Assembly: GCA_030782805.1 (NCBI GenBank)
Contig: JARJPL010000296.1
Span: 1-64,000 of the forward strand
DNA length: 64,000 nucleotides
Source of the DNA: Aschersonia sp. MBC 622
Lineage: Eukaryota > Ascomycota > Sordariomycetes > Hypocreales > Clavicipitaceae
Direction: 5' to 3'
The notes below the pieces were generated by a model that saw only the letters and a program-made list of their open reading frames with translations, was not told the DNA's origin and did no database searches. The first letter of the stretch is position 1, and each line of letters begins with the position of its first letter. The position numbers and the translations under genes are program-made. Shown piece after piece: positions 34,515-45,222 of this stretch.

Positions 34515-36014
34515 ATGTATTCTGAGAAGCACGGCTCGGGCGGCACCGTCACGCCTCGAATCGTTATCCACGGCGGCGCAGGCAATATTGTCCGGCATGG
34601 CTTCCCGGTCAACAAGTACGAACAGTACAGAACGGCACTTCTCAGGATTGTACGTTGACAGTGATCTATCTACGCACAAATATAACGGTAGTTTCGCTGA
34701 CAACTAACCGACGCCGCGATACAGATCACAAGCACGCATGCGTACATGATGACCACCATCAGTGACCCCAAGGACAAAAACGGCCCCCGCTCCACACCGG
34801 GCCCGCGCCGTCCCTCGGCGCTCGAGGTGGCCACGCACGCCGTGGTGCAGCTCGAAGACAACCCGCTGTTCAACAGCGGCCACGGCGCCGTCTTCACGCG
34901 CGACGGCACCAATGAGCTCGAAGCCTCCGTCATGGTCTCCCGGGGCTTCAAGAAGCGCGGCGTCGGCGTCATGGGCCTGCGACACGTGCGCAACCCCGTG
35001 CTGCTCGCGCGCGCCATGCTCGAGCACGGCGAGCAGGACCTTGGCGGGGGCGGCACCGGGCGGCACGAGTCGCAGCCGCCGGCTCTTGTCGGCAGCAGCC
35101 TGGACGCGCCGTCAGCGCAGGGCCACACGCAGCTCTACGGCGAGGCGGCTGAGCAGCTCGCCCGCGGGTACGGCTGCGCCATGGTCGAGCCGAGCTACTT
35201 CTTCACGCGGCAGCGCTGGGACGAGCACGTGCGCGCACTGGAGAAGGAGCGCGATGGGAGGGCGGCGAGCTGTACGTGGGCGGCGGACGAGTATCTCCCG
35301 CAGGGCACGTGCGGCGCCGTCGCCATGGACGAGCACGGCGTTGTGTGCGCGGCGACGAGCACCGGCGGCATGACCAACAAGCTGACGGGCCGCGTCGGCG
35401 ACACGCCCGTTCCCGGCGCGGGGTTCTGGGCCGAGGAGTGGACGGAGACGGGCGACCCCACAGGTACAACGACGACGACGATGACGGCATGGGATAGGCT
35501 GGTGCGCTCCGCGCGCGCACCGATTGAGTTGACCGGCTCTCTGCGGGGCTTCCTCGCCGACTGCATGCCGACACCGTTTCTGTACACACCCGTTCCTGTC
35601 GGCGGCGGCGGCACGCTGACGACGACGCGATGCCTGGCCGCATCGGGCACCGGCAACGGCGACTCCTTCCTGCGCGTCAACGCCGTGCGCACCGTCGCGG
35701 CCATGGCCCGGTGGAAGCCCGAGACGGGCGCGGCGGCGCTGCGCGCAGTCGTCGGGCCCGGGGGTGAGCTGCAGCGCAGCGCGGGCGACCGCTGGGGCGT
35801 CACGGGCGAAGGCGAGGGCGGCATGATTGGCATCGAAGGCGTGGTGACGCGCGACGAGCAGGGCGTGGTGGTGGAGACTCGTGGCGAGATTCTCATGAGT
35901 TACAACGCCGGCGGCATGTATCGTGCGTGGATCGATGATGAGGGAAAGCCGGCGATGAGTGTATGGTCAAACACGACGTATGATGAGATGCCCGAGGGCG
36001 ACCATTTTGAATGA
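34515..36014 (+). CDS. Ntn-hydrolase of the asparaginase-2 (isoaspartyl peptidase/taspase) family
   Basis: Exons 34515-34649 and 34725-36014 give 474 aa, with a 75-nt GT-AG intron in phase. Hallmarks are IVIHGGAGN at the N-terminus, NSGHGAVF (~94-101), and the autocleavage site QGTCGAVAMD with nucleophile Thr240. Downstream, STGGMTNKLTGRVGDTP matches the oxyanion and substrate-binding part. The precursor cleaves itself before Thr240 to alpha and beta chains and hydrolyses Asn or isoaspartyl bonds. It is longer than the ~320-aa plant/bacterial enzymes, with an insert (about 285-345) between the glycine-rich strand and ASGTGNGD. No signal peptide is evident. The coding DNA is very GC-rich. Confidence 0.88.
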
Positions 36015-36764
36015 GGTGAATGGATCTGTTGCTGACGGGGACTATGGGCATTATGGGCAGTCTGTTGGATAACACGACTCGTTTAAGCAATATCCTAGAT
36101 CATCTGATAAACGGCAAAGTTTCATGTTGCTTAGCTCAACTTGAACCCTTCGTGACAAGTCGTGGGTTGACAACTTGTCGAGTGGACCGCTGAGGTCCTC
36201 TCAATAGACCCTTCGAGGCGTTAAAAAGGTTTCTAGCGTTTTGCATGACACGAAATCGGGTGCTAAGCAGGTACATTCAATTATTTCCGAGGAGCGAGTC
36301 TCACTCTCATATGTGTTGAATAGCAATCATATATCTAACTACTGTGCAAGTGGCCGACCAGAACAAGCATGATGAGATGTCGTCAGTAGAGTTCGTAACC
36401 TAGACTGACAGTCTCTTCACCGATGCCAGCACCCAACTGTCAAGTGCATGTTGGTCACACCTTGAAAATGAGAAGATGGTCTCCAGTGGGAGAAATTTCT
36501 TTTGATCATTCATGCTAAACGCACCCTTTAATCCTGCTAAGCAGACTATTACGGCCTTGGGAGTAGCCAATAATAGTGGCACCAGCGCCTAGCCACATCA
36601 AGCACGCCGGGAAATGGAAACCTGGAGAAGCTTGGCGGGACACCATAAAAGTGCCTGGCATCTCGTTCCTTTGTTTTCTTGTTTGCGGATTCTGAATCCT
36701 CTTCAGCTCTTTTTACTGAATAGTGTCGCGGCTCGGACTTGCTCCCTTGAACCAAACCGCAACC
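36015..36764. other. intergenic region
   Basis: 750 bp holding the 3' flank of the Ntn-hydrolase and the promoter of the GNAT gene. No gene is visible. Confidence 0.5.
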
Positions 36765-37480
36765 ATGGGCTTCAAAGTGATGCCTGCGGGCGAGCAAGAC
36801 GCCGCACGGTCGGTGGCGATTGAAAAGTTGGCTTACAGTCGTGATCCCATCAGTAGCATTATTTTCCCCGGCCCTGCTGGGAACGACTCAGATGCCGCAC
36901 GGGAGAACATAATGCTCCAGAGCCTCCGCGCGGATCCAGAGTCGTGTTTGTGGATCAAGGTGGTCGATGAGGACCGGCTCGCGCAGGGCCTGCACGGCAT
37001 GGTGTGCTTTGGCATGGCTTACCTCTGGAAGTCGACGCCGCCGCCGCCGACCAAGAAAGTCTGGGGGCCCGGGTCAAACCCGGAGGCGTGTGAGCAATTC
37101 TTTGGCGGCATGACAAGGGAGTGGAATGAGCGGATGGGCAACAAGCCGCATCTCTGTAAGTAATGCCCAGTTGCATGTCAATTGAAAAGATTTTCTCGAG
37201 GCTGACCCCGTTGGCTTATCCAGACTTGAAGCTACTTCATACGGACCCGGCATATCAGAGACGAGGCGCGGCGTCGATGGTCTTGCAGTATTTTGCGGAC
37301 GAGGCTGACAAGCACGGCCTGGAGTCGTATCTCGAGGCTTCGGATGAGGGACGGCCGCTGTACGAAAAGTTTGGCTACGAGACTGTCCAAGTATTGGTGA
37401 CTGATTTCAGTAAATGGGGTGGCCCTGACAAGGTAGAAAACTGCCTGATGCTGCGAAAGCCAAGACCGAGTAGCCAGTGA
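36765..37480 (+). CDS. GNAT-family N-acetyltransferase
   Basis: Exons 36765-37155 and 37224-37480 give 215 aa. The 68-nt intron (GTAAGT donor, CAG acceptor) closes the phase on HLYLKLLHTDP. The acetyl-CoA motif A is present as LHTDPAYQRRGAASMVL (about 135-151), then the family's SYLEASDEGRPLYEKFGYE. The protein should transfer acetyl from acetyl-CoA to an amine; the substrate cannot be told from sequence. This is the fungal GNAT group near small-molecule resistance enzymes. ATG 36765 has a CAACC context and is chosen over the open frame upstream, which has no ATG. Confidence 0.85.
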
Positions 37481-38576
37481 GGGATCGAAAAGTAGGCAAT
37501 GATGAAGGACGTATAGATATGTACATATTGCTTCAAGGCCCATTAATAGATAGTATCGGCAGTAAGCTTTATTCCCTGTTTCTCACGAGGCTGCAAATAA
37601 TATATGCCTGCTGCTGCATAGCTGATGCGGCGCAGCAGACTACTGGTAACTCCCAGCCGTGGCGTCGAGGGTGACGTGTCAAAAGAAGCCAGGCAGTGAA
37701 GGTATGGTGTAAAATATTGAGAACTTGCTGGAGAGGGATTGTTTGATTGATACCAAATGATCTGCCTTTGTATCCGTTATTCTTGTCAGCAGCCTTTTCC
37801 CTTGCCTTGCCGAACCCTTGTTTGCGGGCCGAGAGTTGCCACTTGTAAACTACCTAGCAACCTAGCAACCTATAACGTTAGTTCCCAGTAGCTAATACGA
37901 GATCCACTGGCCCAGGGAACTTGTGATAAGTGGAAGCATGTGAAACTGTCGAGGACGCCCTGTAGCAACGTAGACAACTAACCGGATTAGTCCTCATGTC
38001 GCGAATAGCCTGCGCTAGAATCCAAACTAGAGAAAATCTTGTGCGAGAAGCTGAATGCTGTTTTGCGGGCGCTGACGCAAAAAGACAGGCGATAGTACGG
38101 CGGGTCAGCCTGCGCCACGGTGAGAAAAACAGACGACTGATGAAAAGGGCTCGCTTAACATCAGCGTAAAAAAATCTTGGCAAATCTTCGAATATTCTTT
38201 CCAGACTTCATCAGCTGGTCATATTCTCTGTGTCGTGGATTTGACAACCCGCACGCTAATGGTTACGGAGTACTTCGGCAGCCTTTTCATCACCGCTGGC
38301 AAACTACCTATAGGGATCTCTCCACAACAAGGGTGCCTGGAGCCACTAGGCACACCCACTGTAACTACCTAGGCAGCCTATAACCAGGCAATCAGGCAGC
38401 GGCTAAGCAAAAGGCAGCCATACCCAGTCCAGCTCACAGACGATCAAACCAACATTGATCGAATTTTCTCCTCTTCCTCATCCTTTCTCTGACGATTGAC
38501 GACGACTCGACGACCCCTGACGACATAATAAATTTCCAATTCCCCCAACGACGCTCCCTGCACACAAGTCCGCAAC
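37481..38576. other. intergenic region
   Basis: 1.1 kb with an ACCTAGCA direct repeat near 37850-37872 and CT-rich sequence just before the next start codon. No gene is visible. Confidence 0.5.
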
Positions 38577-39758
38577 ATGGAAAAGCTGCAGCTCGCCCGC
38601 GCACACGCTGCCCGCGCCGAGGCCGAAGGCGCCGCTCGCCAACAACTTCAGCAAACGCAGCAACAACTGCAGCAGCAGCCACGCCAACGATCACAATCGC
38701 AGTCACAGTCGCTGTCGCCATCGCCTCCACCACCACCACATACTCCGCGGGTACAGCGTAGCCATGTCGACCTCCGTCACCAGGCGCACTCTCGTCCCCA
38801 GACACCTCCGCCCTACTCGGGCCCGTCCGACCCGGCCGCATCTGCGGCCATTGAGCAGCCCAGCGTCGACGACAGCTACCCGCACAATGGTACCATGGCC
38901 GCCAAGGGCTTCCCGCAGTATCCGGGTCTGCCCAAGGTTGACTACCGCATCTACTCGCCGCCCCTCTTCAAGCTCTCCTCGGACCTGACGACGCTCACGT
39001 CAAAAGCCGAGTATCTGTCCAACAATGCCGCCGCCCTCGTCACCCTCATCCGCACTCAGGCCTCGGTCCCGCCCAAGCCCTACATTGTCGTCAAGGGCAA
39101 CCGCGGCCGCAAGGTCGATTTCGAGGTCAAGCTCAACCTCATGGCCCTGCTTATCCCCGAGGACGGCCGGGCCCGCATGGACTACATCCGCTGTGTCGGC
39201 CACAACGAGGTTGCCTACCGCGGCTCCACCCGCCCCGACGTCCTGCCCGAGGTCGGCGACGGCGGCCTCGACGAGTGGTGCCGCCGTTTCGTCGAGGATC
39301 CCGCCGGTATCAAGAGCTTCACCCTCGAACGTGTCGTCGCCAACCTTGATGTCGGCTGGATCGACGGCCAGATGCGCAGCCTCATCGCCTCGCTCAAGTA
39401 CAAGGGCAACGTTGAAATCACATTTGTCGTCACCCACAGCAAGATTACCGTCCAGAACCCCGACAAGGTCAATCAGTTCTTCACCTCGGTCACCAGCCTC
39501 TTTGCCGGCAAGAACAAGTACGAGGTTGTCAAGTCCGTGTGGCCTTTTGCCTCGTCTCGCAGTGGAGAGCCCGGCCGCAAGTGTGCCGTTCAAACCGAAG
39601 AGACGTGGTGGAGGGAATGGCGCGGCCCTATTGGCTATGCTATCGCTCAGAAGCGCCAGGGCTGGGTTACTGTCGAGGATAAGCTCGAGGCCGTCATGGA
39701 GGGCAAGGGCAGCAACATGGCCCCGGTGGACTGGGGTCATGTCGAGAATGCACAATAA
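38577..39758 (+). CDS. conserved fungal protein of unknown function, Q/P-rich N-terminus
   Basis: A single exon encodes 393 aa. Residues 1-100 are low-complexity: Ala/Glu helix, poly-Gln (QQTQQQLQQQ), SQ repeats and poly-Pro. Residues 110-390 form a well-ordered domain starting FPQYPGLPKVDYRIYSPPLF, with motifs KPYIVVKGNRGRKVDFEVKLNLM, GWIDGQMRSLIASLKYKGN and a Trp-rich end (ETWWREWRGPIGYAIAQKRQGWVTVEDKLE is split by variable residues). Biased GC-rich codon use and the clean C-terminal domain mark it as real. I cannot assign a function. No signal peptide or membrane segment is seen. Confidence 0.72.
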   Translation: MEKLQLARAHAARAEAEGAARQQLQQTQQQLQQQPRQRSQSQSQSLSPSPPPPPHTPRVQRSHVDLRHQAHSRPQTPPPYSGPSDPAASAAIEQPSVDDSYPHNGTMAAKGFPQYPGLPKVDYRIYSPPLFKLSSDLTTLTSKAEYLSNNAAALVTLIRTQASVPPKPYIVVKGNRGRKVDFEVKLNLMALLIPEDGRARMDYIRCVGHNEVAYRGSTRPDVLPEVGDGGLDEWCRRFVEDPAGIKSFTLERVVANLDVGWIDGQMRSLIASLKYKGNVEITFVVTHSKITVQNPDKVNQFFTSVTSLFAGKNKYEVVKSVWPFASSRSGEPGRKCAVQTEETWWREWRGPIGYAIAQKRQGWVTVEDKLEAVMEGKGSNMAPVDWGHVENAQ

Positions 39759-40568
39759 ACACCGGCAAACCGGGCATCGCTCACAGAGTGTCGTTGCAGC
39801 TTCAGCACCAATAGCTGCGCCCACGTGCTGCATTCAACGAGGGCCGGCAAGCGAGTCTAGTTAGACGCTTTATTGCCTTCTTGCATCCAACATCCACCAG
39901 TGACCTGACTTGGTAGTCAGCAATTTCAGAAAATATCTTTTGTTTTTCTCTACGAAAATGCCTACGGCCTCCTCATTTATTCATTTCGCAGGATGAAAAC
40001 AGCCACCAACGCGGAAAAGAAACCGGAAAAAGAAATGCCTGCCACTCTGGTGTGCAGATGGCGCGAGCAACCCCCGGTTTTATCCAAGCCGGACACTGCC
40101 GCCGCTGGGTGGCAGCCTCACTACGACCTCGGAAGACGCTACACGGAACGAAAACGGGAATATACTGAACAGCTAACAGCCACTGTATCTTCCTTCTATC
40201 ATGCGCCACTGGGAGCGCCTCTCCGCACTCTCATTTGCTCACTGCAGCCCCGGCCGAACGCCTCGCCCCACTATGCCCGGCTTGGTTCTTCACACTAGCT
40301 GTGGGGGCTCCGTCTTTGTCTGTGCCGTCTTCCGGTCTAACATGCCCGAACCGTTTGGCGCTACTTACTGTCAGATTACGGTACCTCAGCCTGTTTTCTC
40401 TCATTGAAAAAGTCCACACTTGGCCCATTCTCCTCTTTCTCTTCTTTTTTTCCCCCTTCGTGCTGTGCTGGCCTTTTTAGCGTTTCAAACTCTGATTTGC
40501 GTTTCCCCGCGCCACGGACCGCTTGACGGGTTTCCATCTGCACGGCGTTGCGAATTCCACCCGCCACC
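39759..40568. promoter_or_regulatory. promoter and CT-rich leader of the Git1-like permease
   Basis: 810 bp upstream of the permease. From about 40385 to 40480 the plus strand is CT-rich. A plus-strand ORF at 39993-40298 has no recognisable features. Confidence 0.35.
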
Positions 40569-42345
40569 ATGTCAGACATTCAATCCAAGGACGTCCCTGT
40601 CGTCCACTCTGGCGATCACACCGAGGACCTGCAGAAGCCCTCCATTGAGGATGCTCTCCAGCGCAAGACTTTTTTCCAGGCTGCCCTGCCCGTCTTTGCC
40701 TGCGGTGCTGGTCTCTTTTCCGATGGCTACATCAACAACGTACGCCCTGACCTGCGCTCTCCTGCTTCAATCCATTGCGTCTCTTGCTAACTGTTCAATT
40801 CTGTTCAGGTCATTGGCTCCGTCAATACCGCCCTGTCAAGACAATATGGCAAAATTTATGACACTTCGCGCGCCAAGGACGTTGTCGCCAGCGTCGCATT
40901 CGCTGGCACCGTGCTTGGCCAGCTCATCTTTGGCTTCACTTCGGACCATTGGTCACGATCGAACTCGCTCGTCACCTCGACCGCCATTCTGATCATCTTC
41001 ACTGCCCTCGCGGCTGGATCTTACTGGCATGGCGAGGCCGTCGGCATGTTCAATATGCTTGCCGCTTGGCGATTCTTTGTGGGTATCGGCATTGGAGGTA
41101 TGTTCCCCCATTTTCCAGCCCTATTTGCGTAAAGAACTTACAGACTAACTCTTGTTGCATAGGTGAATACCCTGCTGGTAGTGTCGGTTGCGCCGAGTCC
41201 ACTGGTGAGCTCAAGCGTGGCACTCGCAACCGCTGGTTCATCCTCTTTACCAACTCAATGATTGATGTTGGCTTTGTTATCGGAGCCTTTGTCCCTTGTA
41301 CGTACTGTCAACACTCCATTTTCGCTCCCCTGCACCGTCTTGTTGCTCACTTGTCGAACCTTAGATGTTGTCGCCGCCGCCGCCCACAATGGCCATTACG
41401 AGACGATCTGGCGCACTAGCTTAGGCATTGGAGTCGTCTTCCCCCTCATTCTATTTGTTCTCCGGCTTCGCCTCAAAGAGCCCGAGGAGTTTGCCAGGGA
41501 GTCTATGCGCCGCGCCACTCCATATTCACTGGTCCTCAAATACTATTGGTTTCGATTGACTGCCGTCTCCGTCATCTGGTTCCTTTACGACGTAAGCTTT
41601 TTGGTCAACCCCAGCCCAGATAAATCAACTGATCTTCTCCTAGTTCTCCGCCTACGCCTTTGGTATATACTCGTCCGATATTCTCAGCTCCATTTACCCC
41701 AAGAACGCCCCTTTGACGACCATTTTCGGCTGGAACACCGTCATTAATCTGTTTTATATTCCGGGAACTATTCTTGGTGCCTTTGTTAGTGATTGGATTG
41801 GGCCCAAGTATGCCCTCATCTTTGGTGTCTCGGCCCAAGCTATTGTTGGCTACATCATGGCTGGCGTTTATGACTCCATTTCCAAGCACGTCGCCGCTTT
41901 CGCCGTGGTGTATGGCATCTTCCAGGCTCTTGGCGAGCTCGGCCCTGGCAACAACATTGGTCTTTTGGCTGCCAAGACGTGCGCCACGGGTGTTCGTGGC
42001 CGCTACTACGGTATTGCGGCCGCCATTGGCAAGATTGGTGCCTTTGTTGGCACGTACGCTTTCCCTGCCATTGAAAAAGCCGGCGGCAACAAGACGCAGT
42101 CTGCTCAGTACCCATTCTGGGTCGCTTCTAGTCTCGCCCTTCTCTCCGCCGCCGTCGCCTTTTTCTGTCTGCCCAACGTCGGCCAGGACACCATCGCCGA
42201 GGAAGACAGAAAATTCCGGCAGTATCTTGAGAGCAAGGGCTGGGATGTCTCGCAGCTTGGTCTGGGCCCGACCGATTCGGAAGCGTCCGTTGCGCACACG
42301 GAGAATGTCTTGGAGAAGAATGCGACTGATGATAAGAAGCAGTAA
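40569..42345 (+). CDS. Git1-like glycerophosphodiester/phosphate:H+ symporter (MFS)
   Basis: Five exons (40569-40739, 40809-41097, 41163-41297, 41365-41591, 41644-42345) give 507 aa; four GT-AG introns of 52-69 nt all close in phase. A cytosolic N-terminus is followed by about 12 membrane helices. The phosphate:H+ symporter signature is seen: FFQAALPVFACGAGLFSDGYINNVIG, GFTSDHWSR, and FVGIGIGGEYPAGS split by an intron. Fungal Git1 permeases import glycerophosphoinositol and glycerophosphocholine when phosphate or inositol is short. Substrate choice within this subfamily cannot be read from sequence. ATG 40569 has a strong context (CGCCACCATG). Confidence 0.88.
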
Positions 42346-43122
42346 AATGAGCCCCTGCTAAGCACGATCGAATCTTTTGTTTTAAAGATACCACATAGCG
42401 TAAATAGTGCCAATGTACACTACAGTAATGTGTTTTCGACTGGGAAAAGATACGTTGAGCATTGCTACTATCATCTGTTATATGCCAATAAATCTCATGT
42501 CGGTGGGCAGTTTGAGTTTCGCCCGGGGAGTGTCGGTCGGGGTTCGGGGAGTCAATCTGATTACTAGGGGACTATTAGGCGAAGCGTACGGGGATTCATT
42601 GTCGGTCTTGTCGGGCTTTTTTATAAATGCCTGGTTCTTCCTCGCGATCCGCGGCAAACCTGATCCATCCAGCGCCTAGAGTATCGTCGTCGGCCGATTT
42701 ATCCGCATTGCCCCTCGACTACTAGACCACAGCTCGTGTACGTTTATCCGGTTCATCCGCAAATCGCCGCACGATAGCGAATGTCAATGAGAGTGCCAGA
42801 TCATGTTGAGGAATGCCTTGATGGCGCACGGCTATGGATTCGAATCGTCCCCCACACTCCGCTCCTACAGCGCGGGGTAAAAAACGTGGAGAGTGCTCCC
42901 AACAGTGGCAAGTAGCCGAACCTCGGTGTCAAGCTAGCGCGCCCATCCGCTAATAGCGGACGCCACGACCGCTGTAAGCTGGCTTAGACCTTGTCAGACC
43001 ATATAACCGCGTCCGAGGCCATGGGGTTTATATCAAGGTGACGGGGGCAGCACACCAACAGATTTACCTTTCAATCTTTCTTTTATTCTTCATTTTAACC
43101 CCATACTCACATATCATCAGCC
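42346..43122. promoter_or_regulatory. intergenic region, promoter of the nitronate monooxygenase gene
   Basis: 777 bp. A TTTATATCA TATA-like element lies near 43026-43034, about 95 bp before the start codon, followed by a T/C-rich leader. No gene is visible. Confidence 0.4.
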
Positions 43123-44175
43123 ATGGCACCCACGGGCCCCATCACCACGCCGCTCACCACCCGCCTGGGCATCAAGCACCCAGTCATCCTCGCGGGCATG
43201 GCGCACGTCGCCGGCGGCAAGCTGGCGGCGGCCGTGTCCAACGCGGGCGGCCTCGGCGTCATTGGCGGCATCATGTACTCGCCGAACCAGCTGCGCGAGA
43301 TTATCGGCGAGATGAAGTCGCTGCTCAAGAGCCCCGACCTGCCGTGGGGCATCGACCTGGCGCTGCCCAAGATTGGCGACGGCGCGCGCAAGACCAACCA
43401 CGACTACACCAACGGCAAGCTCGACGAGCTGATTGACCTGACGATTGAGAGCGGCGCGCACGTCTTTGTGTCGGCGATTGGCACCCCGCCCAAGAGCGTC
43501 ATTGACCGCCTGCACAAGGCCGGCATCCTCGTCATGAACATGGTCGGCCACCCCAAGCACGCCAAGAAGGCGCTGGACCTGGGCGTCGACGCTGTGATTC
43601 CGCAGGGCAGCGAGGGCGGCGGCCACGCGTCCAGCATCGCCACCTCGATTCTGATCCCCGCCGTCGTGGACATTGCCCAAACTTACCGGCCGCCGCTGCT
43701 GAATGGGCAGACGGCCATGGTGGTGGCGGCGGGCGGCATCTCCAACGGCCGGGGCCTCGCGGCGTCGCTCGTCAACGGCGCCGTCGGCGTCTGGGTCGGC
43801 ACGCGCTTCGTCGCCTCGGTCGAGGGCAACACGAGCGAGGAGCACAAGAAGGAGGTTGTCAGCTGCACGTACGACCAGACGGAGCCCACGCTCGTCATCT
43901 CGGGCCGTCCGCTGCGCCTCAAGGTCAACGAGTACATTGAGGGCTGGCACAAGCGGCCCGAGGAGATCAAGGCGCTTTGCGAAAAGGGCATCGTGCCGTT
44001 TGAGCACGATCTGGACGAGGGCCGCGACTTTGACTTTCCCCACATCATGGGCCAGGTTGCCGGTTCCATTCACTCAGTCGAGCCCGCCGCCAAGATTGTC
44101 GACGACATGGTCAAGGAGGCGGTGCGAGTGCTGCAGGTCGGCAACTCGTACTTGTCCAGCACGAGCCGGCTTTGA
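43123..44175 (+). CDS. nitronate monooxygenase (2-nitropropane dioxygenase family)
   Basis: A single exon encodes 350 aa of a TIM-barrel FMN enzyme. Motifs: a PVILAGMAHVAGG start, AAVSNAGGLGVIGG (37-49), the class pattern QGSEGGGHAS (161-170), and MVVAAGGISNGRGLAASLVNGAVGVWVGTRF-type FMN phosphate binding near 205-235. The enzyme oxidises alkyl nitronates to carbonyl compounds and nitrite, protecting against compounds such as propionate 3-nitronate. It is cytosolic with no signal peptide. A long antisense ORF here only mirrors GC-biased codons. A MITE-like element lies 190 bp downstream, before the same-strand HD-domain gene. Confidence 0.9.
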   Translation: MAPTGPITTPLTTRLGIKHPVILAGMAHVAGGKLAAAVSNAGGLGVIGGIMYSPNQLREIIGEMKSLLKSPDLPWGIDLALPKIGDGARKTNHDYTNGKLDELIDLTIESGAHVFVSAIGTPPKSVIDRLHKAGILVMNMVGHPKHAKKALDLGVDAVIPQGSEGGGHASSIATSILIPAVVDIAQTYRPPLLNGQTAMVVAAGGISNGRGLAASLVNGAVGVWVGTRFVASVEGNTSEEHKKEVVSCTYDQTEPTLVISGRPLRLKVNEYIEGWHKRPEEIKALCEKGIVPFEHDLDEGRDFDFPHIMGQVAGSIHSVEPAAKIVDDMVKEAVRVLQVGNSYLSSTSRL

Positions 44176-44366
44176 GAGTGGGAGTGAAAAAGTCTTGTAT
44201 TTTTAGTTTCAGAATGGAACATGGAGACATAGGGGGATAAAACCTTGAAATGAAAATAGCATGCAATTCCAGCTCCAGAGCCCCAAAAGGCAGCCTCTGC
44301 TCGTAAATAGAGAGCAAGAGGCGTATAATACAGATCATGGAGGGGAATAAGACGGGAGCGTTGCTA

Positions 44367-44692
44367 TGGGCGACGAAATCGACAATTCTGTCAGACTTCA
44401 GTTATTCTCAATACATGTACCCTCTATGGTACTCCGTATAGTAAGAATCGCTTTATTACATAAAGCAGCCAGTACAGTAGCCAGTTCAGCCAATTCAGCC
44501 AGTACAGAGGTCAGTTACAGTGGCTAGTACAGCCAGTACAGTAGCCAGTACCGCAGTACAGCTAGTTCAGTGGCTAGTACAGCAGCCGTATAGCCAGTCT
44601 GGCAGTATAGTAGCTGTATAAGGTAGTGGGTAATATAGTAGATACTAGGGTTTTGTATAGAATTTTGACAAAATTGTCGATTTCGCCGCCCG
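44367..44692. mobile_element. MITE-like element with 28-bp terminal inverted repeats and TA flanks
   Basis: The left end (44367-44394) and the reverse complement of the right end (44692-44665) match at 24 of 28 positions (core CGAAATCGACAATT), and all four mismatches are transitions. Each end is bordered directly by TA (44365-44366 and 44693-44694), the target duplication expected of Tc1/mariner-type elements. The 326-bp body has no transposase ORF and contains the CAGTA-type tandem array. This fits a small non-autonomous DNA transposon. Confidence 0.65.
44464..44605. repeat. degenerate CAGTACAG/CAGTAGC tandem array
   Basis: About 140 bp of degenerate repeats built from GCCAGTACAG, AGTAGCCAGT and GGCTAGTACAG words, inside the MITE-like element. 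Confidence 0.75.
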
Positions 44693-44694
44693 TA

Positions 44695-45222
44695 GTTGCG
44701 ATGCTGGTCAAGCTTAAAGTGGGATCGGCTTCTGTGGCGTTCTAAAATCGATACATCGCCGGGTTCAGATGGCCGCGAGTCAGCTTCCCGGCAGTAATTA
44801 ATATATGGAAATAGCCCGAGAGCAAGAAATAAATAAATTGGACGAGCAGATAGATGTTGGGGTCGCCAAGAACTACAACGCAAAGGCGCACGACGCACCA
44901 CCAACTCTGGGGTTATTGATACTGGATAACGCTCATGACCGGCCCTTAGGTAACCGGGTATCGTAAGCAAGTCGGACTGCCTCGATCCGCAGGCATCATA
45001 TCATGATACGGGTCTCATCGGAAATGGATAATAAGCCCCAGTCATATTGGGGGGGTAGCTGCCAAGGAGCAGTTAAGTGATGGAATGTATCGCTAGGGTT
45101 AACCCGCTACAGCAAGGATTTCCTTGCCACCATGCACTCACTGGGTTGACATTCTTTTTCCAAGCCACACGAAGTGGCCTTGCTGTATTGCCTCTTTTCA
45201 AGCTAAATACTCGATAGAAGCC
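44695..45222. other. intergenic region upstream of the HD-domain gene
   Basis: About 530 bp. A minus-strand ORF crosses into the MITE-like element and has no recognisable features. Confidence 0.4.

Noticed and set aside
39000..39833. 277-codon antisense ORF across the Q/P-rich conserved protein
   Set aside because: Composition-driven shadow. The sense frame has the coherent domain.
39993..40298. 101-codon plus-strand ORF upstream of the Git1-like permease
   Set aside because: Lies in promoter and leader sequence, with no motif and no continuity with the permease exons.
42810..42865. possible tRNA: a GGATTCGAATCGTCC string resembling a B box
   Set aside because: The T-arm stem does not pair and no cloverleaf with acceptor and anticodon arms can be drawn.
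43117..44073. 318-codon antisense ORF across the nitronate monooxygenase gene
   Set aside because: It mirrors GC-biased third positions of the sense gene. Its translation is low-complexity and lacks motifs, while the sense frame has all family motifs.
44524..44970. 148-codon minus-strand ORF overlapping the repeat array
   Set aside because: Half of it is translated repeat array and MITE end. No coding features remain outside that.
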